64,000 nucleotides of DNA from Chitinophaga sp. sic0106. Lineage in GTDB: Bacteria > Bacteroidota > Bacteroidia > Chitinophagales > Chitinophagaceae. The stretch lies in NCBI RefSeq assembly GCF_019219075.1, contig NZ_JAHUWJ010000006.1:248001-312000 (forward strand), in the 5' to 3' direction. The notes beneath the pieces were generated by a model. That model was not told the origin of the DNA and searched no databases. It saw only the letters and a list, made by a program, of their open reading frames with translations. Below are positions 34,913 through 43,926 of the stretch, one piece after another. Each line of letters starts with the position of its first letter. Position 1 is the first letter of the stretch. The position numbers and the translations under genes were made by a program.

Positions 34913-36166
34913 TTATTTTTCTGCGATTAGTGCGTCCAGATCGGCATTCCATCTGGCTACATAATCTTTATAATACTGGCCGGTAACTTCACCGGTATAA
35001 CCCGTATGTATTTGTCTTACCACGCCTTTCCTGTCTATAATAATAGTTGTAGGAAATGCCATCATACGGTTGAGCGCCGGAAGCTTTTCTGACGCCACTT
35101 TCTTATCAGCAATGCCACCAAAAAGAATATCATATTGAATGTTGTATTTCTCTTTTAATTTACCCAGCGTGTAGCGGGCATATTCCAGGTCGTCTTTTTG
35201 TTCAAAACCAATAGCAATGGCTTCTACGCCGCGGTCTTTGTTTTCATTATACCAGGGCGAAAGGAAGGAGGTTTGGTCAGTACAGTTGGGACACCAGGTG
35301 CCGATGATTTCTACAATGACAACTTTGCCTTTGTATTTTTCATCGGAAAGAGAAACGTTATTCCCGTTTAAGTCTGGCAAGGTAAAGTCCAGTTGCGAAT
35401 AGCCTTCCTTCAGATAAGTCAGCTTATAGGGATCAGGTAACTCGGCAGCAGGATTTTTTTCGCCATCAAATTTAATGTTGTTATAGATGCCGAGCGACAG
35501 TTCGCCTGTCAACGTTTTGTCATCATTCACTTTTCCCTTGATATAGATAGGGCTGGGGCCTGTAAAGCCGGAGAGTTCGAACTCATCGCCGTGGATGGTG
35601 CCTTCTAGCTCACGGCTGTCGCCCACTACAGACATGATAACCCCGGTCAGCTTGTTGCCGTCCTGGCGGAGCAGGCCTATACGATCCGGTGTCGGCTCTT
35701 TGGAATAAATTTTCAGTTCCCACTTACCGTCAATATTGAATTTGGGTGCTTCTTCGGTGCCATTGGGTGCAAAGCGGTACGACTGCCCGTATTCTGCGGT
35801 AAACGGGAGGGCGTTGCCCCTGAAATTAGGCACCAGGCTACGGTATTCGCCTGTGATGCGGCCATCGGATTCAATTTTGGCTACCAGTGCTGCATCGTAG
35901 GTGTTCATCTTGATGAATAAAGAATCATCCCCGATGCGCTGTACATGGAAGTCGTCGCGACGCGTACCATTCAACAGTGTAAACACTGCATGCCCGGCAT
36001 CTTTGCCGGTGAGCTGAAAGTTAAATGGTACCTGCGATTCGCTTAAGGTAAATACCCCGCGCCATACGCCTTCCCTGATAAAAGGTTTGGCTGGCGTTGC
36101 ATGCGTGCTGCCCCAGAAGCCCGCAGCAAACAGGGCTGATAGAAATACTTGCTTATAAGATTTCAT
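34913..36166 (-). CDS. TlpA-like thioredoxin-domain protein
   Basis: The start at 36166 (MKSYKQVFLSALFAAGFWGS) gives a good signal peptide; the 26 codons upstream in the same frame do not. The 417-residue protein has a beta-rich N-terminal part (about 25-235, including GVWRGVFTLSESQVPFNFQL) and a thioredoxin/AhpC-TSA domain (about 250-417). The redox site is C292 and C295 in IIGTWCPNCTDQTSF. Periplasmic proteins of this type reduce disulfides, for instance in apocytochromes, which suits the di-heme peroxidase gene downstream. It is first in the five-gene run and is preceded by a good promoter at 36348-36379. Confidence 0.88.
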   Translation of the reverse strand: MKSYKQVFLSALFAAGFWGSTHATPAKPFIREGVWRGVFTLSESQVPFNFQLTGKDAGHAVFTLLNGTRRDDFHVQRIGDDSLFIKMNTYDAALVAKIESDGRITGEYRSLVPNFRGNALPFTAEYGQSYRFAPNGTEEAPKFNIDGKWELKIYSKEPTPDRIGLLRQDGNKLTGVIMSVVGDSRELEGTIHGDEFELSGFTGPSPIYIKGKVNDDKTLTGELSLGIYNNIKFDGEKNPAAELPDPYKLTYLKEGYSQLDFTLPDLNGNNVSLSDEKYKGKVVIVEIIGTWCPNCTDQTSFLSPWYNENKDRGVEAIAIGFEQKDDLEYARYTLGKLKEKYNIQYDILFGGIADKKVASEKLPALNRMMAFPTTIIIDRKGVVRQIHTGYTGEVTGQYYKDYVARWNADLDALIAEK

Positions 36167-36347
36167 GGCTGATATGAGTTTAGGATGAAGAATGAAACGG
36201 TTACGGATACACGCTTTCAATCCCGGTGGGAAGAATTGAGGCACATGAAGATGGTGGTGTTGGTGGTGGAGATAAGATGCTGATTTAACATCGGGATGCC
36301 TGATACATCATAAAGGTGTGCTTTTGTAAAGATTATGGTGGTGATAG

Positions 36348-36379
36348 CAAAGATAGGAGGGGGGAAAATAATTTCCAAA
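36348..36379 (-). promoter_or_regulatory. Bacteroidota-type promoter for the TlpA-YceI run
   Basis: On the minus strand, TTTG (36379-36376), 20 bases, then TATCTTTG (36355-36348) match the -33 and -7 consensus. Transcription would begin near 36340, leaving an untranslated leader of about 175 bases. Confidence 0.6.
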
Positions 36380-36453
36380 TAAAAGTCTATAAAATTTGTG
36401 GACTAATAATCTGGCATCTCTTAAACCCTTCTCTGTAAGCCTGTTACCTTCGA

Positions 36454-36484
36454 TTTTTAATCCGCCCATGATGTTGTACCTTTG
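36454..36484 (+). promoter_or_regulatory. Bacteroidota-type promoter for the radical SAM gene
   Basis: A T-run at 36454-36458, then 18 bases, then TACCTTTG (36477-36484) followed by CGG. Because the first in-frame TTG (36482) lies inside the -7 element, it can hardly be the start codon, which argues for TTG at 36503. Confidence 0.55.
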
Positions 36485-36502
36485 CGGTTTAAAACACCTG
36501 GT

Positions 36503-38701
36503 TTGAGTAAGACAGTCTATTTAATTACACCTCCGTTTACGCAGCTGAACACACCTTATCCGGCAACGGCCTACCTGAAAGGATTTCTGAACACGAAAGG
36601 GATCACTTCATTTCAGTCGGACCTGGGGATAGAGGTGACGCTGGCATTATTTTCAAAAGCGGGGTTAACGCATTTGTTTGCTCATATCGCCAACCAGGCT
36701 GCTGCGGTGTCGGAGAATTCCGCCCGTATCATTGCACTGCAGGAGGATTATATCAATACTGTGGATGCGGTGATTGCTTTTCTGCAAGGTAAAAATCCTA
36801 CCATCGCCCACCTGATCGTAAAAAGGGACTACTTGCCGGAAGCGAGCCGCTTTGCGCAGCTGGACGACCTCGCCTGGGCCTTTGGCTCCATGGGCAACCA
36901 GGATAAGGCCAAACACCTGGCCACCATGTACCTGGAAGACTTGTCGGACCTGATCATGGAGTGCGTGGACAGTCACTTCGGCTTCAGCCGTTATGCGGAG
37001 AAACTGAGTCGCTCCGCCAACAGCTTCGACGAACTGCACCAGGCCTTACAGCAGCCATTTACCTATGTAGATGAGTTGTTAATCGCCTTGCTTAAAGCGC
37101 GGATGGCGACTGTACAGCCCGAGCTGGTTTGCATCTCCGTACCCTTCCCGGGTAATTTATATGCCGCTTTCCGCTGCGGACAATGGATCAAACAAAACTA
37201 CCCTTCCGTGAAAATAGCGATGGGCGGCGGTTTTCCTAATACTGAACTGCGCTCACTCTCTGATACACGGGTATTTGATTATATAGATTTTATTACGCTG
37301 GATGACGGAGAGGCCCCGGTAGAAAACCTGATCAGGTTTGTACAGGGCAGTATTGCAGAAGCGGAACTGAAACGTACTTTCCTGCTGAAAGACGGTGTGG
37401 TGACGTATATCAACAACGCCTCGTGTCATGACTATAAGCAGAGTCAGGTAGGAACGCCCGACTATGGCGATTTCCCGCTGGACGACTATATCTCCGCCAT
37501 TGAGGTGGTGAACCCCATGCATAGTTTGTGGAGTGATGGCCGCTGGAACAAGCTGACCATGGCCCATGGCTGCTATTGGGGTAAATGTACTTTCTGTGAT
37601 ATTTCGCTGGATTATATAAAGATATATGAGCCCATTGCGGCATCAATGCTGTGTGACCGCATGGAAACCATCATTGCACAAACGGGGCAGACCGGTTTCC
37701 ACTTTGTGGATGAAGCGGCCCCTCCCGCGTTGATGCGTGCGCTGGCACTGGAAATTATTAAGCGAAAGCTCAATGTTAGCTGGTGGACGAATATCCGCTT
37801 TGAAAAGAGCTTTACCCGCGACCTCTGCCTGCTCCTGAAAGCTTCCGGCTGTATTGCAGTAAGCGGTGGGCTGGAAGTGGCTTCTGACCGCCTGCTGGGG
37901 CTGATACAGAAAGGTATCACGGTGGCGCAGGTGGCCCGTGTAAACAGGCACTTCAGCGAAGCAGGCATCATGGTACATGCTTACCTGATGTATGGCTTCC
38001 CTACGCAAACAGCGCAGGAGACGATTGACTCGCTTGAAATGGTGCGACAGATGTTTGCTGCCGGTATATTGCAGTCGGCCTACTGGCATCAGTTTACGAT
38101 GACCGCCCACAGCCCTGTAGGTATGGACCCTGCCAAATTCAATGTACAAAAGGAATCAGAACAAACCGGCACCTTTGCCAATAACGATATTATGCACCTG
38201 GACCCCACTGGTGCCGACCATGAAAGCTTCAGCTATGGCTTGAAGAAGTCGCTCCTGAACTTCATGCATGGCGCCTGTCTTGATTATCCGCTGAACAAAT
38301 GGTTTGAGTTCAAGGTGCCTAAAACGAGTGTGTCGCCGGATTTCATAACAAACGCGCTCTTCGAGGAAGAAGCGGGTACCATCAAGCCTACTTCTAAAGT
38401 GGTGTTTTTGGGCAAGCAGCCGGCTTTTGAGGTGGTTACCAAATCCAAGAAGGGTAGCACCTGGGAAATGGCTTCCCTGACGTTTCAGGGCAAAAGGGAG
38501 CCGTTTAACATCAAGGTAGATCCGCCGCAGGGTAGCTGGCTGGCAGGGATGTTACGGGAGCTCGATATTAAGAATGTAAAGACGTTTACGTTGCAGGAGG
38601 TGAAGGAAAGTTATGAGGCGGCCGGGCTGGATGATTTTGAGTTATTCTGGGATAATAAGCCGGTGAATACTTTGCATAAGATTGGGTTATTGAAATTATA
38701 G
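36503..38701 (+). CDS. B12-binding-type radical SAM enzyme of unknown reaction
   Basis: The long frame begins at TTG 36482, inside the predicted promoter; TTG 36503 (SKTVYLITPPFTQLNTPYPA) is the better start and gives 732 residues. The N-terminal half has a cobalamin-binding-like Rossmann region (PELVCISVPFPGNLYAAFRC, then VKIAMGGGFPNTEL). The radical SAM core follows with its cluster cysteines at about 357, 362 and 365 in HGCYWGKCTFCDISLDYI, a CX4CX2C spacing rather than the common CX3CX2C. SGGLEVASDRLLGLIQKGI and MVHAYLMYGFPTQT are further core blocks. It stands alone, so no substrate is suggested by neighbours. BchE-like methylases or cyclases are the nearest general type. Confidence 0.8.
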   Translation: MSKTVYLITPPFTQLNTPYPATAYLKGFLNTKGITSFQSDLGIEVTLALFSKAGLTHLFAHIANQAAAVSENSARIIALQEDYINTVDAVIAFLQGKNPTIAHLIVKRDYLPEASRFAQLDDLAWAFGSMGNQDKAKHLATMYLEDLSDLIMECVDSHFGFSRYAEKLSRSANSFDELHQALQQPFTYVDELLIALLKARMATVQPELVCISVPFPGNLYAAFRCGQWIKQNYPSVKIAMGGGFPNTELRSLSDTRVFDYIDFITLDDGEAPVENLIRFVQGSIAEAELKRTFLLKDGVVTYINNASCHDYKQSQVGTPDYGDFPLDDYISAIEVVNPMHSLWSDGRWNKLTMAHGCYWGKCTFCDISLDYIKIYEPIAASMLCDRMETIIAQTGQTGFHFVDEAAPPALMRALALEIIKRKLNVSWWTNIRFEKSFTRDLCLLLKASGCIAVSGGLEVASDRLLGLIQKGITVAQVARVNRHFSEAGIMVHAYLMYGFPTQTAQETIDSLEMVRQMFAAGILQSAYWHQFTMTAHSPVGMDPAKFNVQKESEQTGTFANNDIMHLDPTGADHESFSYGLKKSLLNFMHGACLDYPLNKWFEFKVPKTSVSPDFITNALFEEEAGTIKPTSKVVFLGKQPAFEVVTKSKKGSTWEMASLTFQGKREPFNIKVDPPQGSWLAGMLRELDIKNVKTFTLQEVKESYEAAGLDDFELFWDNKPVNTLHKIGLLKL

Positions 38702-38706
38702 AACTT

Positions 38707-38781
38707 CTTTTATCCCCCGAACCGAAGGTTCGGGAGATAAAAGCGGTAGCGAGACCGAAGGTTTCGTTACCGCTTTATTTT
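38707..38781 (+). terminator. Double hairpin terminator after the radical SAM gene
   Basis: Hairpin 1 (38707-38743) and hairpin 2 (38742-38774) have unrelated stems but the same CC-GAA-GG loop. Hairpin 2 contains two G-U pairs and is followed by TTATTTTTTT. They share bases at 38742-38743. The T-run overlaps the 3' end of the convergent gene. Confidence 0.75.
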
Positions 38782-39428
38782 TTTAGATATTTCCAATTAC
38801 GTATTTTTCCTTCCGCCATCCACTCCACCGCTGTGCCAATGCGGCTTTGCCGGGTTGCCGCTGTTTTGGCTTCTTCGATCCAGCTTACATATTCTTTCTT
38901 GTTAGAGTAGCTGAATGCCTCGTATGTTTTCCCCGCAGCTTTATTTTTTTTGAGTGCTGCCATCAAATCATCGGGTGTGGTGATCTCCTTCTTTTCCTTG
39001 CTGACAGGCTTTTTCGGCAGTTTCACTCCTTCGTCGATAAGTTTAGCGGCCTGTTTCAGGTACTTTTTCAGGATCTTATCGGAGGGCAGGTCCTTCAATG
39101 TTTCAATTTTACCGAGGTGTCCCATGCCCGATTCACCCACTTCTGAGAGGATGTTATCCGGATCTTCCATGACGCTGGCTTTCCAGAGGATCACCGCGCA
39201 GTGTTTCTTGAAAGCGGCCATGCTGAATAGTATGGCGCCGTTGTATTCAAAATGCGGAAATCCCCATTTGATGGTTTCGCCTATTTCCGGAAATTGATCG
39301 TGTACCAGTTCACGCAGATGCGTGAGGATTGGTTTGGCAAAATCTGCTGCTTTTTCGATATAAGCGTCTATCCTCTCGTCAGTCTTTTTTTCTGTTTTTG
39401 AGGAAGAGCGGGAAGTTGTAGTCTTCAT
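38775..39428 (-). CDS. DUF1801 plus YdeI/OmdA two-domain protein
   Basis: The 217-residue form from ATG 39428 (an ATG six codons earlier is possible) has an N-terminal DUF1801 domain (about 15-115, with IGETIKWGFPHFEYNGAILF and FKKHCAVILWK) and a C-terminal YdeI/OmpD-associated domain (about 145-210, LMAALKKNKAAGKTYEAFSY, then TRQSRIGTAVEWMAEGKIRN). Both domains are often found together in Bacteroidota. YdeI-type proteins have been linked to resistance to cationic peptides, but the biochemical role is unclear. It overlaps the upstream gene by 50 bases in another frame. Confidence 0.82.
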   Translation of the reverse strand: MKTTTSRSSSKTEKKTDERIDAYIEKAADFAKPILTHLRELVHDQFPEIGETIKWGFPHFEYNGAILFSMAAFKKHCAVILWKASVMEDPDNILSEVGESGMGHLGKIETLKDLPSDKILKKYLKQAAKLIDEGVKLPKKPVSKEKKEITTPDDLMAALKKNKAAGKTYEAFSYSNKKEYVSWIEEAKTAATRQSRIGTAVEWMAEGKIRNWKYLKK

Positions 39429-40440
39429 AAAATTTGATGTGGTCACCTGTCAGATCAATGATAGGCCCTTTATCGTTTTTCGGCCTTGGATAGAGTTGTA
39501 CATCGGTCATGTTGCTGAGTACTTTCCATCCATCTTTTGTTTCCTGCACGTTGATCAGGTGCATGGTTTTGAATTTCGGATTATAGTAGGTTCTTATTTC
39601 TGTTATTTCCCACACATTCATCGGGCATTCGCGGCGATAAGGGAAGGCGCGTTTAGCATCGTAGAAGGAGGTAGTTTCAGGCAGCAGGTTAAACCGCATG
39701 AACATGTCTTCCAGTCGCTGTTCCAGCAATTCCACCATGTCTTCCGTAATGGGTTTAGGCACGCTTGGATGTGTGCTGGTACCTAGCAAATATAGGGATT
39801 CGCGGTAGAAGTCTTTACAATAGTGGATTTTATCCGGATCTCTTTCGTCGATGGCATCGCCGAGCAGGAGCAGGGCGCCCTCTGGCGTGCTGAGGTCGTG
39901 TTTGTAGTGATCGTGGCCGTCATCTATCTGGAAGGGGAGATGATCGTATACGGTGCGGCGGTCCCAGCGATCAAGATTTTTTATACCTAGGCGAATGGAG
40001 TAGCCACCGAGCATAAATCCGTCTTCCACCATCATCCAGTCGATGATGGCTTCTTCCGGCAGTGTAATTTTTTTGCCGGGTCGGGATCTTCTCGCGCTTG
40101 TTTTATTGGCTATGATGCCGGTAACCTTTCCTTCTTTTATTTCGGGAGATGATAACCATGGCTCGGCGGTGTGGTGATCGGTTTTAATACGAACACGTAC
40201 GGCAAAGCTGTGCTGCTCTTCCCGTGGCGTTTGCAGCGCGGACTTAAAATAATGAATCGTGTTCAAGGCTTTATAGGCCAGGTCTGTATAGTTTTCTTCT
40301 GTAAGCGGCGGTGTGGGAAATCCGTCAGTGACTTCATGCCAGGGCTGCTCGATGGGATTCACCGGGCGACTGAGAAAAAACTGTACGAACTCACGGTAAA
40401 AGTTCCGAAGTCTGTATTTGATTGGGGTAAATAACGCCAT
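39379..40440 (-). CDS. DUF2314-domain protein of unknown function
   Basis: The 353-residue cytoplasmic protein contains a DUF2314-like region at about 85-165: VRVRIKTDHHTAEPWLSSPE, EGKVTGIIANKTS, PEEAIIDWMMVEDGFMLGGY and SIR. The rest is charged with no known motif, and no signal peptide or membrane span is seen. Its 3' end overlaps the DUF1801-YdeI gene by about 50 bases, so the two are probably cotranscribed. Function unknown. Confidence 0.68.
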   Translation of the reverse strand: MALFTPIKYRLRNFYREFVQFFLSRPVNPIEQPWHEVTDGFPTPPLTEENYTDLAYKALNTIHYFKSALQTPREEQHSFAVRVRIKTDHHTAEPWLSSPEIKEGKVTGIIANKTSARRSRPGKKITLPEEAIIDWMMVEDGFMLGGYSIRLGIKNLDRWDRRTVYDHLPFQIDDGHDHYKHDLSTPEGALLLLGDAIDERDPDKIHYCKDFYRESLYLLGTSTHPSVPKPITEDMVELLEQRLEDMFMRFNLLPETTSFYDAKRAFPYRRECPMNVWEITEIRTYYNPKFKTMHLINVQETKDGWKVLSNMTDVQLYPRPKNDKGPIIDLTGDHIKFYEDYNFPLFLKNRKKD

Positions 40441-40500
40441 TATATTAATGATTTACAGATACTATTATTAAAAAATGTGATTTTTGAGGGTTGTTGTGTT

Positions 40501-40551
40501 TTTTATATATACGACAAGGAACGTCGCCCGGACTTCCGGATATATATAAAA
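40501..40551. repeat. AT-rich inverted repeat between divergent genes
   Basis: TTTTATATAT (40501-40510) is matched by ATATATAAAA (40542-40551). Inside are a small CGAC/GTCG hairpin and CCGG-type bases. It lies in the promoter region of the DUF2314 gene and could be an operator or cruciform site. Confidence 0.4.
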
Positions 40552-40647
40552 GTAAGCTTTTTCTTTTTTACCGGTAAATGTGATGGTTTAACCGACAGTC
40601 TGCCCGGCATTCACCTTTTTGGGGATAGAAGGTAAACGGTGAGTGCC

Positions 40648-40655
40648 TACATTTG
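40648..40655 (+). promoter_or_regulatory. Candidate -7 element of the ABC transporter operon
   Basis: TACATTTG matches TANNTTTG, 28 bases before the start codon at 40683. The nearest TTTG upstream is about 26 bases away, longer than the usual 19. Confidence 0.4.
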
Positions 40656-40682
40656 TAACGCAATCAAAACGATTTCCCTACA

Positions 40683-41465
40683 ATGATTACAACTGATGCG
40701 TCATTAATCCTGGATGTGAATCAGATTAGTGTTTACTACGGGCAGTTTCAGGCGGTGAAAGATGTTTCTTTCAATGTAAGGCCGGGTGAAATATTTGGTT
40801 TGCTGGGGCCTAACGGCGCCGGTAAAACCAGTACCCTCAGTGCCATAGAGGGCTTGCTGAAGCCCCATTCCGGCTCTATTACGGTGGCAGGTTATGATAT
40901 AGTGAAAGAGCCCCTCCAGGCGAAAGCAAACATGGGGGTGCAGTTACAGTCTACCAGTTACCAACCTGAACTAACGATAACGGATATATTACGTTTGTTC
41001 GCGGGAATTTACGGGGTGAAGTTAACATCTCCCGAAATAACAAAAATGCTGGAAGACATACAGCTGCAGGATGCTGTGGGAAAGAAATTCGGACAGTTGT
41101 CGGGCGGGCAGCAGCAACGTGTGTCCCTGTTGATTTCTACGATTCACAACCCGGTGCTGGTAATGCTGGATGAGCCAACTACGGGGCTGGACCCGCAATC
41201 GCGCCGGCAGCTGTGGGAGCGTATAGAAGCTATTCGTGAGCAGGGACATGCTGTATTGCTGACCACTCATTCGATGGAGGAAGCAGAGGCGGTATGTGAC
41301 CGGATTGCGATTATTGACCATGGCCGCATTATTGCCATTGATACACCGGAAAGGCTGATAAATCTGCATCGGGAAGATCCTGAGGTCATCAGCGTTTCGC
41401 GCAAAGGAAAAATCACACTGGAAGATGTGTTCATTGGCTTAACCGGACGTGCTGTACGTTCATAA
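40683..41465 (+). CDS. ABC transporter ATP-binding protein
   Basis: The 260-residue ATPase has Walker A GPNGAGKTS at 42-50, the signature LSGGQQQRVS from 139, Walker B VMLDEP just after, and the H-loop TTHSMEE near 195. The type is that of ABC-2 exporters for drugs, lipids or peptides. The permease gene follows 10 bases later; together they encode a half-size exporter that works as a 2+2 complex. No substrate gene is nearby. Confidence 0.93.
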   Translation: MITTDASLILDVNQISVYYGQFQAVKDVSFNVRPGEIFGLLGPNGAGKTSTLSAIEGLLKPHSGSITVAGYDIVKEPLQAKANMGVQLQSTSYQPELTITDILRLFAGIYGVKLTSPEITKMLEDIQLQDAVGKKFGQLSGGQQQRVSLLISTIHNPVLVMLDEPTTGLDPQSRRQLWERIEAIREQGHAVLLTTHSMEEAEAVCDRIAIIDHGRIIAIDTPERLINLHREDPEVISVSRKGKITLEDVFIGLTGRAVRS

Positions 41466-41475
41466 TACTATATAA

Positions 41476-42225
41476 ATGGCTATCCAAATACCTGCAACAA
41501 AAGAAGTGCTGGCCGCCCTGATGAGGGCTGATTTTACCACGGTGTGGCGTAATCGCCGCTCGCTGCGACTAGTGCTGGCAGTGCCTTTGATCATATTGAT
41601 TTCCTGGAAGGGATTGGTAAATCACCTGGGTGGATTTGTGGTGTTGTCGTCGGTACTTACGATCGGGCTAACCAGTATTGGTTTGATGGGCTACACTAAC
41701 TCTATTGCCCGCGACCGCGACAAGGGCGTGTTTCAGCGCCTTCGGGTGGCGCCCGTATCTACCTGGACAATTATGTTTTCCCGTATATCCGTGCAGGTGG
41801 TTTTGATTGCTGTGATGACGCTGCTAGTGTTTACCATAGGCTACGCTGTAGACGGCATTCATATTTCAGCGCTGGGATACCTCACCGGTTTTGTGATGAC
41901 GCTGCTGGCAGGCTGCCTTTACCTGGGGCTGGGTCAGCTGATAACCGGGCTGATAAAGAATCCTGAGACGGTGAACAGTACTACCCGGTTGGTATACTTT
42001 GCTTTTATCATGGTGGGTATGTTTGGTCAGTTTGGGGTGCTGGGAACGGTGTTAAAGGGTTTTGTGACCTGGTCGCCATACGGGGTGGTTCAAAAGGCCT
42101 TGGCAGGAAGTTTGCAACCATTATCCTGGACGATGGATCATTCATTGGCGCTGCTTGGCATAGTGGCTTACACGGTGATTTTTGTGGGGTTGGGCGTGAA
42201 GTATTTCAAGTGGGATAATAAATAG
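41476..42225 (+). CDS. ABC-2 type permease
   Basis: The 249-residue protein has six hydrophobic segments and the ABC-2 layout, including NSIARDRDKGVFQRLRVAPV, the cytoplasmic coupling region after span 2, and LGQLITGLIKNPETVNSTTR before the later spans. It pairs with the ATPase directly upstream. Substrate unknown; NatAB, daunorubicin-type and lipid exporters share the fold. Confidence 0.88.
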   Translation: MAIQIPATKEVLAALMRADFTTVWRNRRSLRLVLAVPLIILISWKGLVNHLGGFVVLSSVLTIGLTSIGLMGYTNSIARDRDKGVFQRLRVAPVSTWTIMFSRISVQVVLIAVMTLLVFTIGYAVDGIHISALGYLTGFVMTLLAGCLYLGLGQLITGLIKNPETVNSTTRLVYFAFIMVGMFGQFGVLGTVLKGFVTWSPYGVVQKALAGSLQPLSWTMDHSLALLGIVAYTVIFVGLGVKYFKWDNK

Positions 42226-42248
42226 GAAAGACGCTTTATTCATAATAT

Positions 42249-42284
42249 AGTCCGCAGGAGTTTGATCTTCCTGCGGACTTTTTT
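42249..42284 (+). terminator. Intrinsic terminator of the ABC transporter operon
   Basis: An 11-bp stem (42249-42259 with 42269-42279) is followed by TTTTTT, 24 bases after the permease stop codon. Confidence 0.85.
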
Positions 42285-42334
42285 CGTTCTTTTATCCTGA
42301 ATAGTATTGTCCTGCCATCGGCGGAACACATCCC

Positions 42335-42357
42335 AACGAATGCCGAAGGCATTCGTT
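42335..42357. repeat. Triloop hairpin over the sulfatase stop codon
   Basis: AACGAATGCC pairs with GGCATTCGTT around a GAA loop. The right arm enters the stop codon of the minus-strand sulfatase gene. No T-run follows on that strand. Confidence 0.6.
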
Positions 42358-43843
42358 AGTCTTTTTTATTATCGATAAACTCCCATTCGCTGATATGTGC
42401 ATTGCGGTGTTCTTTCGCAACAATTGCATCAAAATGTGGCAACATGTCCTTATGTTGACTGGCAACGTCCTGCTGCTCTCCAGGATCAGTGGCCAGGTTG
42501 TACAGTTGCCATGTAGCATTTTTATTTTTCTTCATACCTGTTTTGATTGCTTTCCAGTCACCCTTTCTGATGGCTACTGCGCCGCCTTTTTCAGGATATT
42601 CGAAATAGAGGTATTCCCTTTGTTGTACGGCGCGCGTGTTACCGGTGAGTGCAGGCAGGAGGCTGATACCATCGTTGGCAGGGGCTTTGGTGTCGGCTAT
42701 GGCAGCCAGTGTGGCCATGATATCATATTGCACTGACAGCACATCTGATGCAGTGTTTACCGGAATTTTGCCGGGCCATCTGGCGATGAGTGGTTCCCGG
42801 ATGCCGCCTTCGTAGAGGTCCATTTTTAGTCCGCGGAGGTTACCTACGCTGTTGAAATACGCCGGATCAACGCCGCCATTGAAGGTGGTGCCGTTATCGC
42901 TGGAGAACATAATAATCGTATTATCATCCAGGCCTAGTTTTTTCACGAGGTCCATTACGATGCCTACTTGGGTATCGAGGTAGGTGATCATGGCCGCGTA
43001 GGTGGACTTAGGATATTTCACCGGATTGTAGCCTTGCTGACCGAGGTAAGGTTGTTCATCGAACTGGCCTATATATTTTCGTACAGCCGAATCCGGTACC
43101 TGCAAGGATACATGCGGAATGGTGTAGGGGAGGTAGAGGAAAAAGGGGTTGCTGCGGTTGGCGTTGATGAACTGTGCTGCTTTCTTTGTCATTTCATCTA
43201 CCGCATAGTCTTTTCCTTTAAAAAGGTTGAAGATGCTGTCGGTTGCCTGTTCAGCGGTGATTTGCTTATGTACAAAAACGTAGTCGTTATTGAGTTTATC
43301 TGCCTTGCCGTTTTCCCAGAGGTGGGTAGGGTAGTAGTTGTGTGCCTGTTTCTGATCGAGGTAGCCGTAGAAGTAATCGAATCCCTGTTTATTGGGGTTG
43401 CCGGTGGTGGTTTGCATGCCGAGTCCCCATTTACCGATGGCTGCGGTTTTGTAGCCGGCTTGCTGCAGCATATGTCCGATGGTGATGGTGCCTTCTGGCA
43501 GCGGCATTTGCCCGCCCTCCTTAGCGTCTTCAAATCCCCCCATTTCGTAGTTGCCCCGTATATAGCTATGGCCGCCGTGGCGGCCGGTGAGCAGCATACA
43601 TCTGGCGGGGGCGCATACAGGGGTGGAGGTATAGAATTTATTAAATCGTACCCCTTCACGTGCCAGCTGATCGAGTCGCGGTGTTTTAATTTTCTGCTGG
43701 CCATACGGTCCGGTTTCACCGATGCCGAGATCATCTGCGTAAATAAAAATGATATTTGGTTTTCGTTGCTTTTCTTGCTGGGCCTGTGTTTGAGTGCCGG
43801 CAGCAGCTAACAGCAGCAACAGTGTGCTGGTTTTCATGTTCAT
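42356..43843 (-). CDS. Exported sulfatase (arylsulfatase type)
   Basis: The 495-residue protein has a signal peptide (about 1-22, LLLLLAAAGTQTQAQ; the start could also be the Met at codon 3). The formylglycine site is C77-A-P-A-R81 in TSTPVCAPARCMLLTGR, so it needs maturation by an anaerobic or FGE-type enzyme elsewhere in the genome. Metal ligands are D37 and D38 (IYADDLG) and FSSDNG in the second half. It probably removes sulfate esters from polysaccharides or glycoproteins in the periplasm. The substrate class cannot be read from the sequence. Confidence 0.92.
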   Translation of the reverse strand: MNMKTSTLLLLLAAAGTQTQAQQEKQRKPNIIFIYADDLGIGETGPYGQQKIKTPRLDQLAREGVRFNKFYTSTPVCAPARCMLLTGRHGGHSYIRGNYEMGGFEDAKEGGQMPLPEGTITIGHMLQQAGYKTAAIGKWGLGMQTTTGNPNKQGFDYFYGYLDQKQAHNYYPTHLWENGKADKLNNDYVFVHKQITAEQATDSIFNLFKGKDYAVDEMTKKAAQFINANRSNPFFLYLPYTIPHVSLQVPDSAVRKYIGQFDEQPYLGQQGYNPVKYPKSTYAAMITYLDTQVGIVMDLVKKLGLDDNTIIMFSSDNGTTFNGGVDPAYFNSVGNLRGLKMDLYEGGIREPLIARWPGKIPVNTASDVLSVQYDIMATLAAIADTKAPANDGISLLPALTGNTRAVQQREYLYFEYPEKGGAVAIRKGDWKAIKTGMKKNKNATWQLYNLATDPGEQQDVASQHKDMLPHFDAIVAKEHRNAHISEWEFIDNKKD

Positions 43844-43926
43844 GTTCCGTGGTATTTAAGCTTTGAAAATACATTGATTCACAGATACCTGCACAATTTA
43901 TTTTATGCAACCGTTTGCGAAATATT

